DNA of 64,000 nt from Pseudomonas fulva NBRC 16637 = DSM 17717 (GCF_000730565.1 NZ_BBIQ01000023.1:19424-83423), one strand, 5' to 3'; positions 14,690 to 24,008 are shown, numbered from the stretch's first letter. Notes: generated by a model from the sequence alone, not told the origin. Made by a program: numbers and translations.

Positions 14690-16947
14690 GCTACAGCGTG
14701 GCCGTACGGGCGTTGTGTGAGTTCAGCGCCAAGGTGGGTGACCTGGACCTGCGCTTCACGCCGTCGCCCACAGCCCAGGAAGGCATCGAAGGCCATCGGC
14801 GCGTGGTCGCACGGCGGGGCGCGGGCTATGAATCGGAAATCGCCTTGGAAGGTCAGTTCGAAACCTTGCGCGTGCGCGGACGCGCCGACGGCTATGACCC
14901 GGCCTGCAACCGCCTCGAAGAAATCAAGACCCACCGTGGTGACCTGGCTCGTCAGCCTGACAATCATCGCCAATTGCACTGGGCTCAAGCCAAGGTCTAT
15001 GGCTGGCTGCTGTGCCAGGCGCGTGGCCTGGCAGCCCTAGATGTCGCCCTTGTATACCTGGACGTCGACAGTGATGGGCAGACGCTGATCACCCAGCACT
15101 GCACAGCGACGGATCTGCAGGCCTTCTTCGACGACCAGTGCCAGCGGTTTCTGGCCTGGGCTCACGGTCAGCAACGGCGCATTGCGCAGCGCGACCAAGG
15201 GCTACTGGCGCTGCGTTTTCCCTATCCGCAGTTTCGTCAAGGGCAGCGACAGCTGTCTGAGACCCTGTACAAGGCCGTGAGCACTGGCCGCTGCCTCATG
15301 GCCCAAGCCAGCACTGGCATCGGCAAGACCCTGGGGACGCTGTTTCCCCTGCTCAAGGCCATGGTGCCGCAGCAACTGGACAAGCTGTTCTTTCTGACAG
15401 CCAAGACACCGGGACGCGCGCTGGCCCTTGATGCACTTCGTCAACTGACCGACACCCAGGCCCAGCCCGGCCTGCGCACGCTGGAGTTGATCGCCCGCGA
15501 CAAGGCCTGCGAACACCCGGACAAAGCCTGCCATGGGGAGTCATGCCCGTTGGCGGCGGGCTTCTACGACAGGCTCCCCGCTGCACGCGAAGCCGCCGCT
15601 GCCCAGCCCTTGCTCGACCGCAGCAGCCTGCGCGCAGTGGCATTGGCCCACCAGGTATGCCCGTATTACCTGGGGCAGGAAATGGCGCGCTGGGTCGATG
15701 TGCTCATTGCCGACTACAACTACTATTTCGATGCCCACGCCTTGCTCTTCGGCCTGGCCCAGGCCAACCAGTGGCGTACCGCCGTATTGGTGGACGAGGC
15801 TCATAACCTGGTCGATCGAGGCCGCAGCATGTACAGCGCCAGCCTCGATCAGGGCCAGCTGCAGGCGTTACGCCAGCGCAAGCCGGCCGGGCTGACCACG
15901 GCGCTGGACCGTTTGAACCGGCAGTGGAATGCGCTGCACAAAGAGCAGCGCGCACCGTACCAGGCCAGTGACGTGTTGCCCCAAGCGCTGCTGCGCGCAC
16001 TCCAGCAATGCATAAGCCTGATCCAGGAGCAGATGAATCAATCCCCGGCGCATACCGATCCGCAACTGCTGCAGTTTTTTTTCAGTGCGTTGCAGTTCAA
16101 CCGGGTGGCTGAACTGTTCGACGAGCATTTCATGTTCGACATCAGTGTGCGCAACGGCCCACGCAACAAGCGCTATTCCACACTGTGCCTGCGTAACGTC
16201 AACCCGGCGCGGCTGCTCTCGCCCCGCATGCAGGCGGCCCGCAGCGTGACCCTGTTTTCAGCCACCCTGAGCCCCCGACGCTTCTACCACGACCTGCTGG
16301 GCATGCCGGCGGACACCGCCTGGCTCGAGGTGGCCGCACCGTTTCGCGCCGAGCAGCTGCAAGTGCGCATCGCAAGCCAGGTTTCCACGCGTTATCAGCA
16401 GCGCAGCGCCTCGTTAGCGCCAATCGTCGAGCTGATTGCGCAGCAGTACCAGCGCCTTCCCGGTAACTACCTTGCCTTCTTCAGCAGCTTCGAATACCTG
16501 CAGCAGGTGGCGGAGTTGCTGGCGCGCCAGCACGGGCAGATCCCCCTCTGGTCGCAAGCGCCAGGCATGGACGAGGGTGAACGTCAGGCGTTCCTGGACC
16601 GATTCGTCGAAGGCGGGCGCGGCATAGGGTTTGCGGTATTGGGCGGGGCCTTCGGTGAAGGTGTCGATCTGCCGGGAACGCGCTTGATCGGCGCATTCGT
16701 GGCCACCTTGGGCCTGCCCCAGGTCAACCCGATCAACGAGCAATTCAAGCAGCGACTTGGGCGCCAGTTCGGCGCCGGGTTTGACTATGCCTACCTGTAT
16801 CCAGGTGTGCGCAAGGTCATCCAGGCCGCAGGCAGGGTCATCCGGGGCGACCAGGACCGCGGAGTGCTGGTGCTCATCGACGAGCGCTTTGCCGAACCCC
16901 GCGTCCAGCAGATGTTCCCAGGCTGGTGGCCGCCAGCGATTGCCTGA
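14686..16947 (+). CDS. XPD/DinG-type Fe-S helicase fused to Cas4-like nuclease domain
   Basis: 753 residues from the GTG overlapping the FAN1 stop. Residues 40-130 look like a RecB/Cas4-type PD-(D/E)XK fold: Asp68 (VRGRADGYD), Glu79-Ile-Lys81 (LEEIKTHRGD), then the helix HRQLHWAQAKVYGWLL. The helicase follows: Walker A GIGKT (211-215), four cysteines C275, C282, C287, C325 in the positions of the XPD/DinG 4Fe-4S domain, DEAH box 370-373, and C-terminal motifs IGAFVATLGLPQVNP and QAAGRVIRGDQD. The expected activity is 5'-3' DNA unwinding; whether the nuclease-like part cuts is untested. It is coupled to FAN1. Confidence 0.9.
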   Translation: MSYSVAVRALCEFSAKVGDLDLRFTPSPTAQEGIEGHRRVVARRGAGYESEIALEGQFETLRVRGRADGYDPACNRLEEIKTHRGDLARQPDNHRQLHWAQAKVYGWLLCQARGLAALDVALVYLDVDSDGQTLITQHCTATDLQAFFDDQCQRFLAWAHGQQRRIAQRDQGLLALRFPYPQFRQGQRQLSETLYKAVSTGRCLMAQASTGIGKTLGTLFPLLKAMVPQQLDKLFFLTAKTPGRALALDALRQLTDTQAQPGLRTLELIARDKACEHPDKACHGESCPLAAGFYDRLPAAREAAAAQPLLDRSSLRAVALAHQVCPYYLGQEMARWVDVLIADYNYYFDAHALLFGLAQANQWRTAVLVDEAHNLVDRGRSMYSASLDQGQLQALRQRKPAGLTTALDRLNRQWNALHKEQRAPYQASDVLPQALLRALQQCISLIQEQMNQSPAHTDPQLLQFFFSALQFNRVAELFDEHFMFDISVRNGPRNKRYSTLCLRNVNPARLLSPRMQAARSVTLFSATLSPRRFYHDLLGMPADTAWLEVAAPFRAEQLQVRIASQVSTRYQQRSASLAPIVELIAQQYQRLPGNYLAFFSSFEYLQQVAELLARQHGQIPLWSQAPGMDEGERQAFLDRFVEGGRGIGFAVLGGAFGEGVDLPGTRLIGAFVATLGLPQVNPINEQFKQRLGRQFGAGFDYAYLYPGVRKVIQAAGRVIRGDQDRGVLVLIDERFAEPRVQQMFPGWWPPAIA

Positions 16948-17190
16948 CCCTGCTGCTTGGGCCCGATTCCTCAACTGATGAAAAGGCGGCTTTGAGGCCC
17001 TGCGTTCGTTCTGGTCGAGCCTTTGCGGTAAGATCAGCGACCACACCGATCCGCAATCCGTTGTATTGGAGGGCGGTTGAGCGTGTCAGGTTCGCAGTGG
17101 CCTGGCCCGTGCGCTGTCTCAAAAGCCTGAGAATGGGTAGCCTGCACTCATCGCCCGCCTGCGCTGCAACACTGCTACAGGATTTATGTT

Positions 17191-18105
17191 TTGTCCGAAC
17201 TTCCGAAAAACCCGCTCTTGCAGTACATGGACCGGCTGGCGCCCTCCAGTCAGCAGACCATGCGCTATATCCTCCAGGACGCTGCCGACCGGCTAGGGTT
17301 CGTGGACTGCAACCTGGTCGATGTGCCGTGGCACCAGCTTGAGCCTGGCCATGTGATAGGGCTGGTCGCCGCGCTGCGCAGTGATGGTTTTGCGCCCAAC
17401 AGCTCGTCACTGTATGTCAATGCCATTCGCGGCGTCATGAACGAGGCCTGGCGACAGGGCCTGATCGACCACGAGCACCTGCTGCGCATGCGCGAAGTCA
17501 AACCTGCCACTGGCTCGCGACTACCGCCTGGTCGCAACCTGCGGCGCAGCCTGATTCGTGAACTGATGGATGTGTGCGCCGCTGACCCGCGCCCGCAGGG
17601 GGTTCGTGACGCCGCCATCATTGCCTTGTTGTACGGCACTGGCATGCGCAAGTCGGAATCGGTGGACATCGATCTGAACCAGGTGGATTTCGAGGCCCGC
17701 AGTTTGCAGGTGGTAGGCAAGGGCAATCACCAGCTGATCAAGTACGCCCCGCCCTGGGCCTTCGAGAAACTGCAGGCCTGGCTTGACCTGCGGCGCGCTG
17801 ACTTGCCTGCCGGCGCCGAGGACGATCCGTTTCTGTTCAACCGTATCCGGCGGGGCAACCACATCACCCGGGCCCGGATCACCAAGCATGCGATCTACTA
17901 CATTGCCCGCCAACGCGGCACGCAGGTAGGCGTGAAGATCATGCCGCACGATTTTCGTCGGGCCTTCATCACGCGGGTCATCGAAGAGCACGACCTGTCC
18001 ATCGCTCAGAAGCTGGCGCACCACGCCAACATCCAGACCACTGCCATCTATGACCGGCGCGATGACAATGAACGTCGGCGTGCTGTGGACCGCTTCGACT
18101 ACTGA
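17191..18105 (+). CDS. solitary tyrosine recombinase (XerC/D-like integrase)
   Basis: 304 residues from a TTG start with AGGA eight bases upstream. Catalytic residues are all present: Arg153 (GTGMRKSE), His253-xx-Arg256 (HDFRRAFI), His278 (LAHHAN) and Tyr287 (AIYDRR). The N-terminal SAM-like domain runs to about residue 105. No excisionase, phage gene or obvious flanking repeat is near, and urease genes follow, so it looks like a resident recombinase or a relic. Alternative functions such as dimer resolution are less likely because true XerC/D are elsewhere in pseudomonads. Confidence 0.9.
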   Translation: MSELPKNPLLQYMDRLAPSSQQTMRYILQDAADRLGFVDCNLVDVPWHQLEPGHVIGLVAALRSDGFAPNSSSLYVNAIRGVMNEAWRQGLIDHEHLLRMREVKPATGSRLPPGRNLRRSLIRELMDVCAADPRPQGVRDAAIIALLYGTGMRKSESVDIDLNQVDFEARSLQVVGKGNHQLIKYAPPWAFEKLQAWLDLRRADLPAGAEDDPFLFNRIRRGNHITRARITKHAIYYIARQRGTQVGVKIMPHDFRRAFITRVIEEHDLSIAQKLAHHANIQTTAIYDRRDDNERRRAVDRFDY

Positions 18106-18111
18106 ACACGC

Positions 18112-18133
18112 CCATCCTTTGTCCTGAGGATGG
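18112..18133 (+). terminator. hairpin after the recombinase gene
   Basis: Seven-base inverted repeat CCATCCT / AGGATGG with an 8-base loop, just past the recombinase stop. It lacks a T-run, so termination is only suggested by position. Confidence 0.35.
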
Positions 18134-18263
18134 CAGACCCTACGCCCATGGCCACGAGCACCTCAATAGCGCTCGTGGTTGCCCCTGCCTAGTGCACGCG
18201 ACATCAAGCTGCCCGATGCGGGCGCAGCTGTCTGATATCAGCGTCTGTGACTGATCCACTGAA

Positions 18264-18280
18264 TTGGCCCATTCCCTGCT
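18264..18280 (+). promoter_or_regulatory. candidate sigma-54 promoter of the urease operon
   Basis: TTGGCCCATTCCCTGCT has the GG and GC dinucleotides (18266-18267 and 18278-18279) separated by exactly ten bases, as sigma-54 promoters require, and keeps TTGGC and CTGCT around them. Start of transcription would be near 18292, about 96 bases before ureD. Nitrogen-limited control through NtrC is common for urease operons; I did not find a clean NtrC site by eye. Confidence 0.5.
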
Positions 18281-18387
18281 AAGTCCACTTCGAGAATTTT
18301 GATCGAGTGGTCAGGCAGGGGCGGGCAGCCGTTCCCGCCCAATGCCCTCCCAACGGCTACCAGGCCACGCATTACAAGGGCTGCAGG

Positions 18388-19221
18388 ATGATGCTCGCAG
18401 AGCCGCTGAATACATTGGATGACCCGAGCGGGTGGAGCGCTCATCTGCAATTGCGTTTCGTCCTACGTGAGGGTGTGACCCGCCTTGGTGCGCGCCGGCA
18501 TTTCGGACCTCTTTTGGTGCAACGGCCATTCTATCCAGAAGGTGCGCCATGCCATGTCTATGTCCTGCATCCGCCAGGCGGCATCGTTGCCGGTGACCGG
18601 TTGGAGTTGGACATCAGCCTGGAACCCGGTAGCCACGCACTGCTCACCATGCCGGGGGCGAGCAAGTTCTACCGCAGCGTGGGGCCGACGGCGCGCCTGA
18701 CCCAGCGCTTTCGCCTGGCAGCGGACAGCACACTGGAGTGGCTGCCGCAGGACAGCATTTTTTTCAATGGTGCCAAGGCAACGCTCGAGAGCCGCTTCAC
18801 CCTCGAAGCAGGTGCTCGACTGCTGGCCTGGGAAACCCTTTGCCTGGGCAGGCCGGTCATGCAGGAGCGCTTCGAGCAAGGCGCGCTCGACAGCCTGCTG
18901 AGCATTGAGCAGGCAGACGAAATCGGCTTGCACGAACGCTTGCGGGTGCGCGGTGGACGCCTGGAGAAGCTCGGCGGTCATCCGTTGCTGGCAACCTTCT
19001 GCGCTGCGCCCGCCAATCAAGACACCCTCGAGGCCGTACGCCCGCATCTGGATGGGCTAGGTATCCCGGCAGGCGCGACGTTGCTCGGCTCGCTGCTGGT
19101 GATTCGCCTGCTCGATCACGATAACCAACGCCTGCAACACACCCTGCAACGCCTGTGGCAAGTGCTGCGTCCGGCCGTCCTGGGGCTGTCCGCCTGCCCG
19201 CCACGCATCTGGGCCACCTGA
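18388..19221 (+). CDS. ureD: urease accessory protein UreD (UreH)
   Basis: 277 residues from the ATG at 18388, seven bases after AAGGG; the next codon is also ATG. UreD is the scaffold that binds apo-urease and, with UreF and UreG, forms the complex that inserts nickel and carbamylates the active-site lysine. Family features: HPPGGIVAGDRLELDI, ASKFYRS and LPQDSIFFNGA. First gene of the cluster, followed 11 bases later by ureA. Confidence 0.95.
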   Translation: MMLAEPLNTLDDPSGWSAHLQLRFVLREGVTRLGARRHFGPLLVQRPFYPEGAPCHVYVLHPPGGIVAGDRLELDISLEPGSHALLTMPGASKFYRSVGPTARLTQRFRLAADSTLEWLPQDSIFFNGAKATLESRFTLEAGARLLAWETLCLGRPVMQERFEQGALDSLLSIEQADEIGLHERLRVRGGRLEKLGGHPLLATFCAAPANQDTLEAVRPHLDGLGIPAGATLLGSLLVIRLLDHDNQRLQHTLQRLWQVLRPAVLGLSACPPRIWAT

Positions 19222-19232
19222 AGAGAGTACCG

Positions 19233-19535
19233 ATGGAGCTGACCCCTAGAGAGAAAGACAAACTGCTGCTGTTCACCGCCGCATTGCTGGCCGAACGGCG
19301 CATGGCCCGTGGCCTGAAGCTCAATTACCCGGAGGCGGTGGCGCTGATCAGCGCGGCGGTGCTCGAAGGAGCACGCGACGGGCGAACGGTCGCCGAGCTG
19401 ATGAGCCTCGGCCGTGAGGTGCTGACCCGCGAGCAGGTCATGCCCGGCATCGCCGAGATGCTGCACGACGTGCAGGTAGAAGCAACGTTTCCCGATGGCA
19501 CCAAGCTTGTGACGGTGCATGACCCCATTGTCTGA
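19233..19535 (+). CDS. ureA: urease gamma subunit
   Basis: 100 residues, the exact usual length of UreA. It begins MELTPREKDKLLLF and carries LNYPEAVALISAAVLEGARDG. Together with UreB and UreC it forms the (abc)3 urease, hydrolysing urea to ammonia and carbamate in the cytoplasm. The start at 19233 is set by family length; frames upstream run into ureD. Confidence 0.97.
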   Translation: MELTPREKDKLLLFTAALLAERRMARGLKLNYPEAVALISAAVLEGARDGRTVAELMSLGREVLTREQVMPGIAEMLHDVQVEATFPDGTKLVTVHDPIV

Positions 19536-19554
19536 AACCCCACCGGAGCCCCTG

Positions 19555-19872
19555 ATGATTCCAGGTGAAATCCAGGTCGCCCTCGGCGACATCGAGCTCA
19601 ACAGCGGCCGTGCCACCGTCAGCGTGAGCGTTGCCAACCACGGCGACCGCCCCGTGCAGGTCGGGTCGCATTACCATTTCTACGAGGTCAACGCGGCCCT
19701 GGTTTTCGAGCGTGGCCCTACCCGCGGGTTTCGCCTGGACATTCCGGCAGGTACCGCCGTGCGTTTCGAACCCGGCCAGGCTCGTACCGTGCAATTGGTC
19801 GCCTACGCCGGCAAGCGTGAGGTGTACGGGTTCCAGGGCAAGGTCATGGGGCCTCTGGAGCGTGAAGCATGA
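19555..19872 (+). CDS. ureB: urease beta subunit
   Basis: 105 residues starting MIPGEIQVALGDIELN, as expected for UreB, with GSHYHFYEVN and GTAVRFEPGQ. The ATG at 19555 is preceded by GGAG. The stop overlaps the ureC start (ATGA), keeping subunit production coupled. Confidence 0.97.
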   Translation: MIPGEIQVALGDIELNSGRATVSVSVANHGDRPVQVGSHYHFYEVNAALVFERGPTRGFRLDIPAGTAVRFEPGQARTVQLVAYAGKREVYGFQGKVMGPLEREA

Positions 19873-21572
19873 GCCGACTGTCTCGCCAGGCTTATGCCGA
19901 CATGTTCGGGCCCACGGTGGGGGACCGGGTACGCCTGGCTGACACCGAGCTGTGGGTGGCCGTCGAAAAGGATTACACCCTGTACGGTGAAGAAGTGAAG
20001 TTCGGCGGCGGCAAGGTCATCCGCGACGGCATGGGCCAAGGGCAGATGCTGGCCGCCGAGGCCATGGATCTGGTCCTTACCAATGCGCTGATCATCGACC
20101 ACTGGGGCATCGTCAAAGCTGACATTGGCATCAAGCAGGGCCGCATTGCAGGCATTGGCAAGGCCGGCAACCCTGACGTGCAGCCAGGCGTCACCTTGCC
20201 AATCGGTCCCGGCACCGAGGTGATTGCGGCCGAAGGCAAGATCGTCACCGCCGGCGGCATCGATTCGCACATCCATTTCATCTGCCCACAGCAGGTGGAT
20301 GAAGCCTTGAACAGCGGCGTCACGACCTTCATTGGCGGCGGTACCGGACCTGCCACCGGCACCAATGCCACCACCTGCACACCAGGCCCCTGGTACCTGG
20401 CGCGTATGCTCCAGGCAGCTGACAGCCTGCCCATCAACATCGGGTTGCTGGGCAAAGGCAATGCTTCGCGGCCAGAGGCGCTGCGCGAGCAGATCGCCGC
20501 CGGGGCTGTGGGGCTCAAGCTGCACGAGGATTGGGGGTCGACCCCCGCGGCCATCGACTGTTGCCTGGGGGTGGCCGAGGAGATGGACATCCAGGTGGCT
20601 ATCCATACCGACACCCTCAACGAGTCCGGCTGCATCGAAGACACCCTGGCCGCCATTGGCGAGCGCACCATCCACACCTTTCATACCGAAGGGGCTGGCG
20701 GGGGGCATGCGCCCGACATCATCCGGGCAGCGGGGCAGCCCAATGTACTGCCGTCCTCGACCAACCCGACCTTGCCCTACACGGTCAATACCGTGGATGA
20801 GCATCTGGACATGCTGATGGTCTGCCACCACTTGGACCCGAGCATTGCCGAAGACGTCGCCTTCGCCGAGTCGCGTATCCGGCGCGAGACCATTGCGGCC
20901 GAGGATATCCTGCATGACATGGGCGCCTTCGCCATGACGTCTTCCGATTCCCAGGCCATGGGCCGGGTCGGGGAAGTCGTGCTACGCACCTGGCAGGTGG
21001 CACACCAGATGAAAAAGCGTCGCGGACCCCTGGCGCCCGATACGGCCTACAGCGATAACTTCCGGGTCAAGCGCTATATCGCCAAGTACACCATCAACCC
21101 TGCAGTCACCCACGGGATCGCCCATGAGGTCGGCTCGGTCGAGGCGGGCAAACTGGCAGACCTGGTGTTGTGGTCACCGGCGTTTTTCGCGATCAAGCCC
21201 GCGTTGGTGATCAAGGGCGGCATGATCGTCACTGCGCCCATGGGCGACGTCAACGGCTCGATTCCAACGCCGCAACCGGTGCACTACCGGCCGATGTTCG
21301 GCGCCCTGGGCGCGGCCCGCCATGCCACACGCATGACCTTCCTGCCACAGGCCGCAATGGACGACGGCCTGCACCAGGCATTGAACCTGCGCAGCCTGAT
21401 CGGGGTGGCCCACGGCTGCCGACGGGTGCGCAAGGCCGACATGATCCACAACACTCTGCAACCGGTGATCGAAGTCGACGCCCAGACCTATCAGGTCAGG
21501 GCCGACGGTGAACTGCTGGTATGCGAACCGGCCACCGAGCTGCCGCTGGCGCAGCGCTATTTCCTGTTCTGA
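19869..21572 (+). CDS. ureC: urease alpha (catalytic) subunit
   Basis: 567 residues, normal length. Nickel-site motifs are intact: GGIDSHIHFICPQ (two His ligands), GLKLHEDWG (the Lys that is carbamylated, then His-Glu-Asp-Trp), AIHTDTLNE, and the mobile flap VCHHLDPSIAEDVAFAESRIR with its His. It belongs to the amidohydrolase superfamily. No truncation or frameshift. Confidence 0.98.
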   Translation: MSRLSRQAYADMFGPTVGDRVRLADTELWVAVEKDYTLYGEEVKFGGGKVIRDGMGQGQMLAAEAMDLVLTNALIIDHWGIVKADIGIKQGRIAGIGKAGNPDVQPGVTLPIGPGTEVIAAEGKIVTAGGIDSHIHFICPQQVDEALNSGVTTFIGGGTGPATGTNATTCTPGPWYLARMLQAADSLPINIGLLGKGNASRPEALREQIAAGAVGLKLHEDWGSTPAAIDCCLGVAEEMDIQVAIHTDTLNESGCIEDTLAAIGERTIHTFHTEGAGGGHAPDIIRAAGQPNVLPSSTNPTLPYTVNTVDEHLDMLMVCHHLDPSIAEDVAFAESRIRRETIAAEDILHDMGAFAMTSSDSQAMGRVGEVVLRTWQVAHQMKKRRGPLAPDTAYSDNFRVKRYIAKYTINPAVTHGIAHEVGSVEAGKLADLVLWSPAFFAIKPALVIKGGMIVTAPMGDVNGSIPTPQPVHYRPMFGALGAARHATRMTFLPQAAMDDGLHQALNLRSLIGVAHGCRRVRKADMIHNTLQPVIEVDAQTYQVRADGELLVCEPATELPLAQRYFLF

Positions 21573-21582
21573 AGGAGTTCCG

Positions 21583-22068
21583 ATGCTAGTCCTTACCCGT
21601 CGTATCACCGACCCCGGTACTCATGCCCAAACCGGCACTGTCACCCTGGATGTGGACAGCCGCATCAAAAGCCGTTTGCGGGTAACCCTGGACGATGGCC
21701 GCGAAGCGGGCTTGATGCTGGAACGGGGTCACCTGCTGCGCGGCGGAGAACTGCTGGCAGATGCCACCGGTAGCCAGTTGATCCGAGTACAAGCCGCGCC
21801 CGAAGCAGTCTCGACCGTGCGCTGTGCGGACCCGCACCTGCTTGCACGCGCCGCCTATCACCTGGGGAATCGACACGTACCCCTGCAAATCGAGCCTGGC
21901 CTGCTGCGCTTTCAGCATGACCATGTGCTCGATGACATGCTGCGTGGCCTGGGCCTGACAGTGGAGGCCGAACAGGCGCCTTTCGAACCGGAGGCCGGCG
22001 CCTACCAGAGTGCGCCACATGCCCATGCCCATGGCCATCCCTTCGTGCGCCTGCCTGCTCATTCCTGA
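21583..22068 (+). CDS. ureE: urease nickel metallochaperone UreE
   Basis: 161 residues from the ATG at 21583 with AAGGAG upstream. N-terminal beta domain plus a C-terminal metal-binding domain (AYHLGNRHVPLQIE, HDHVLDDMLRGLGL). The tail has a His cluster (HAHAHGH near residue 150) that binds nickel, shorter than the His-rich tail of Klebsiella UreE. Delivers Ni to the UreDFG complex. Confidence 0.95.
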   Translation: MLVLTRRITDPGTHAQTGTVTLDVDSRIKSRLRVTLDDGREAGLMLERGHLLRGGELLADATGSQLIRVQAAPEAVSTVRCADPHLLARAAYHLGNRHVPLQIEPGLLRFQHDHVLDDMLRGLGLTVEAEQAPFEPEAGAYQSAPHAHAHGHPFVRLPAHS

Positions 22069-22085
22069 CCCTGTTGGAGCTACCT

Positions 22086-22631
22086 ATGAAAAAGATGTTC
22101 GCGTTGTTGCTGCTGATGCTGGCATTGCCGGCTTTCGCCCACCCGGGTCACGATACCCACCCGCTACAGGACGGGCTGTTGCACCCACTGACCGGGCTGG
22201 ATCACCTGTTGATGCTGCTGGGTACAGGCGTGTTAGCGGCGCTCACCGGCCGCACGTTGCTGCTCCCCCTGGCCACATTGGCGGCGATGTTCGCCGGTGC
22301 TGTAGGGGGGCACGTGTTCGGCAATGTGCTGGGCATGGAAACCCTGATTGCTGGCTCGCTGGTGGTGGCTGGTGCAGCAATGCTGCTGCCAGCAAGGCAA
22401 CTGCTGCTGGCCCTGGCCATGCCGGTGTTCGCGCTGTTCCATGGCTGGGCGCATGGGGTGGAGGCGACGCCTAGCGCGTTCTGGCAGTTCAGCGCAGGTT
22501 TCGTTGCAGTGAGCGGCCTGTTACTGGCCTGTGGCTACGCCGCAGGCCTGCTGCTGCGTCGTCATGCGCGGCTGCAGAAAGCGTTCGGCGGTGGGCTGTT
22601 GGCCGGTGCAGCCCTGGTGCTGGCAGGTTGA
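22086..22631 (+). CDS. ureJ: HupE/UreJ-family nickel permease-like protein
   Basis: 181 residues from the ATG at 22086 with GGAG seven bases upstream. A signal-like N-terminus (MKKMFALLLLMLALPAFA) precedes HPGHD, then about six hydrophobic helices. The HPLTGLDHLLML motif is the diagnostic His-rich motif of HupE/UreJ, thought to move or bind nickel (or cobalt) at the membrane. Its position between ureE and ureF supports nickel supply for urease. Stop and ureF start share one base. Confidence 0.92.
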   Translation: MKKMFALLLLMLALPAFAHPGHDTHPLQDGLLHPLTGLDHLLMLLGTGVLAALTGRTLLLPLATLAAMFAGAVGGHVFGNVLGMETLIAGSLVVAGAAMLLPARQLLLALAMPVFALFHGWAHGVEATPSAFWQFSAGFVAVSGLLLACGYAAGLLLRRHARLQKAFGGGLLAGAALVLAG

Positions 22632-23305
22632 TGAGCACCGATCTGGCGTTGCTGCGATTGTTGCAGCTGGCAAGCCCCGGCTTGCCAGTCGGGGGCTTCA
22701 CTTACTCGCAAGGCCTGGAATGGGCAGTTGAAGCAGGGTGGGTCAAGGACACGGCTGGCTTTGCAGCCTGGCAACGCGAACAGGTCCAGGACACCCTCGC
22801 GTGCCTGGACTGGCCCGTGCTTGTCCGCCTATACGACGCCTGCCTGGCCAGCGATGCCCAGGCTTACGCCCGCTGGTGCCGGTTCTTGCTGGCCAATCGC
22901 GAAACCGCAGAGCTGCGCCTGGAAGAGGGACAGCGCGGGGCCGCGCTGGCGCGCCTGCTCGACGGTTGGCAACTGGCACAGGTCCCGGCCTGGCGTGACA
23001 GCCTAGGGCTCACCCAGCTCGGTGCCATGGCCTGGCTGGCTGTGCATTGGGCGATTCCCTTGCGCCAACTGGCCATGGGCTACGGCTTCGCCTGGCTCGA
23101 AGGGGCGGTGATGGCCGGCGTCAAGCTGGTGCCGTTCGGCCAACAGGCTGCCCAGACCCTGCTGCATGCGCTCAGCAACGACCTGCCCGACGCATTCGAT
23201 CATGCACTGACCCTTGGCGACGACCAGCTTGGCGGCGGCTTGCCGCTGCTGGCCATCGCATCGTCGCGTCACGAAACCCAATACACCCGTTTGTTCCGCT
23301 CTTGA
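22631..23305 (+). CDS. ureF: urease accessory protein UreF
   Basis: 224 residues from the ATG at 22631. It has LLQLASPGLPVGGFTYSQGLEW, the UreF signature, and is all-helical. It bridges UreD and UreG and acts as a checkpoint for GTP hydrolysis during nickel insertion. An in-frame TTG one codon earlier is a less likely start. Overlaps the ureJ stop. Confidence 0.95.
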   Translation: MSTDLALLRLLQLASPGLPVGGFTYSQGLEWAVEAGWVKDTAGFAAWQREQVQDTLACLDWPVLVRLYDACLASDAQAYARWCRFLLANRETAELRLEEGQRGAALARLLDGWQLAQVPAWRDSLGLTQLGAMAWLAVHWAIPLRQLAMGYGFAWLEGAVMAGVKLVPFGQQAAQTLLHALSNDLPDAFDHALTLGDDQLGGGLPLLAIASSRHETQYTRLFRS

Positions 23306-23316
23306 GGACTGCCTGA

Positions 23317-23940
23317 ATGCAAAGCTATCAACAACCCCTGCGTGTCGGTGTGGGTGGCCCTGTGGGCTCCGGCAAGACCGCATTGCTCGAGGCGCTGTGC
23401 AAGGCCATGCGCGATCATTACCAGATCGCGGTGGTGACCAACGACATCTATACCAAGGAAGACCAGCGTATTCTGACCGAAGCCGGCGCACTTGAGCCTG
23501 AGCGCATCGTGGGCGTGGAAACCGGCGGCTGCCCGCACACGGCCATTCGTGAAGATGCGTCGATGAACCTCGCAGCCGTCGAGGAGCTGGCGCGCAAGTT
23601 TGGCAACCTTGAAGTCATCTTTGTCGAAAGTGGCGGCGATAACCTGAGCGCCACGTTCAGCCCCGAGCTCGCGGACCTGACCATCTACGTGATCGACGTC
23701 GCCGAAGGGGAGAAGATTCCGCGCAAGGGCGGACCCGGCATCACCAAGTCGGACTTCCTGGTCATCAACAAGACCGACCTGGCACCGTACGTTGGGGCTT
23801 CACTCGAAGTAATGGAGCGTGACACCCAACGGATGCGGCCCGAGCGGCCCTGGACGTTCAGCAACCTGAAAAAAGGGGAGGGGTTGCAGGCGGTGATCGA
23901 CTTCATCATCGAGCGAGGCATGCTGGGCGTGCGGACCTGA
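23317..23940 (+). CDS. ureG: urease accessory GTPase UreG
   Basis: 207 residues. SIMIBI-class GTPase with P-loop GGPVGSGKT (13-21), Cys-Pro-His nickel motif in GVETGGCPHTAIRED, VESGGDNLSATFSP and the guanine-specificity motif NKTD. GTP-driven nickel delivery to UreDF-apourease. Last gene of the cluster, followed by a hairpin. Confidence 0.97.
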   Translation: MQSYQQPLRVGVGGPVGSGKTALLEALCKAMRDHYQIAVVTNDIYTKEDQRILTEAGALEPERIVGVETGGCPHTAIREDASMNLAAVEELARKFGNLEVIFVESGGDNLSATFSPELADLTIYVIDVAEGEKIPRKGGPGITKSDFLVINKTDLAPYVGASLEVMERDTQRMRPERPWTFSNLKKGEGLQAVIDFIIERGMLGVRT

Positions 23941-23959
23941 CTCCGCTTGATGTGCAACC

Positions 23960-23987
23960 CCCAGCCTGGGCCGTACGCCAGGCTGGG
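23960..23987 (+). terminator. bidirectional hairpin between ureG and the sulfatase gene
   Basis: Ten-base perfect stem CCCAGCCTGG / CCAGGCTGGG with an 8-base loop between two convergent genes. No strong T-run on either side. Its position makes it the likely end of the urease transcript. Confidence 0.6.
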
Positions 23988-24008
23988 TAGACAAGACCAG
24001 GCAGCGCA

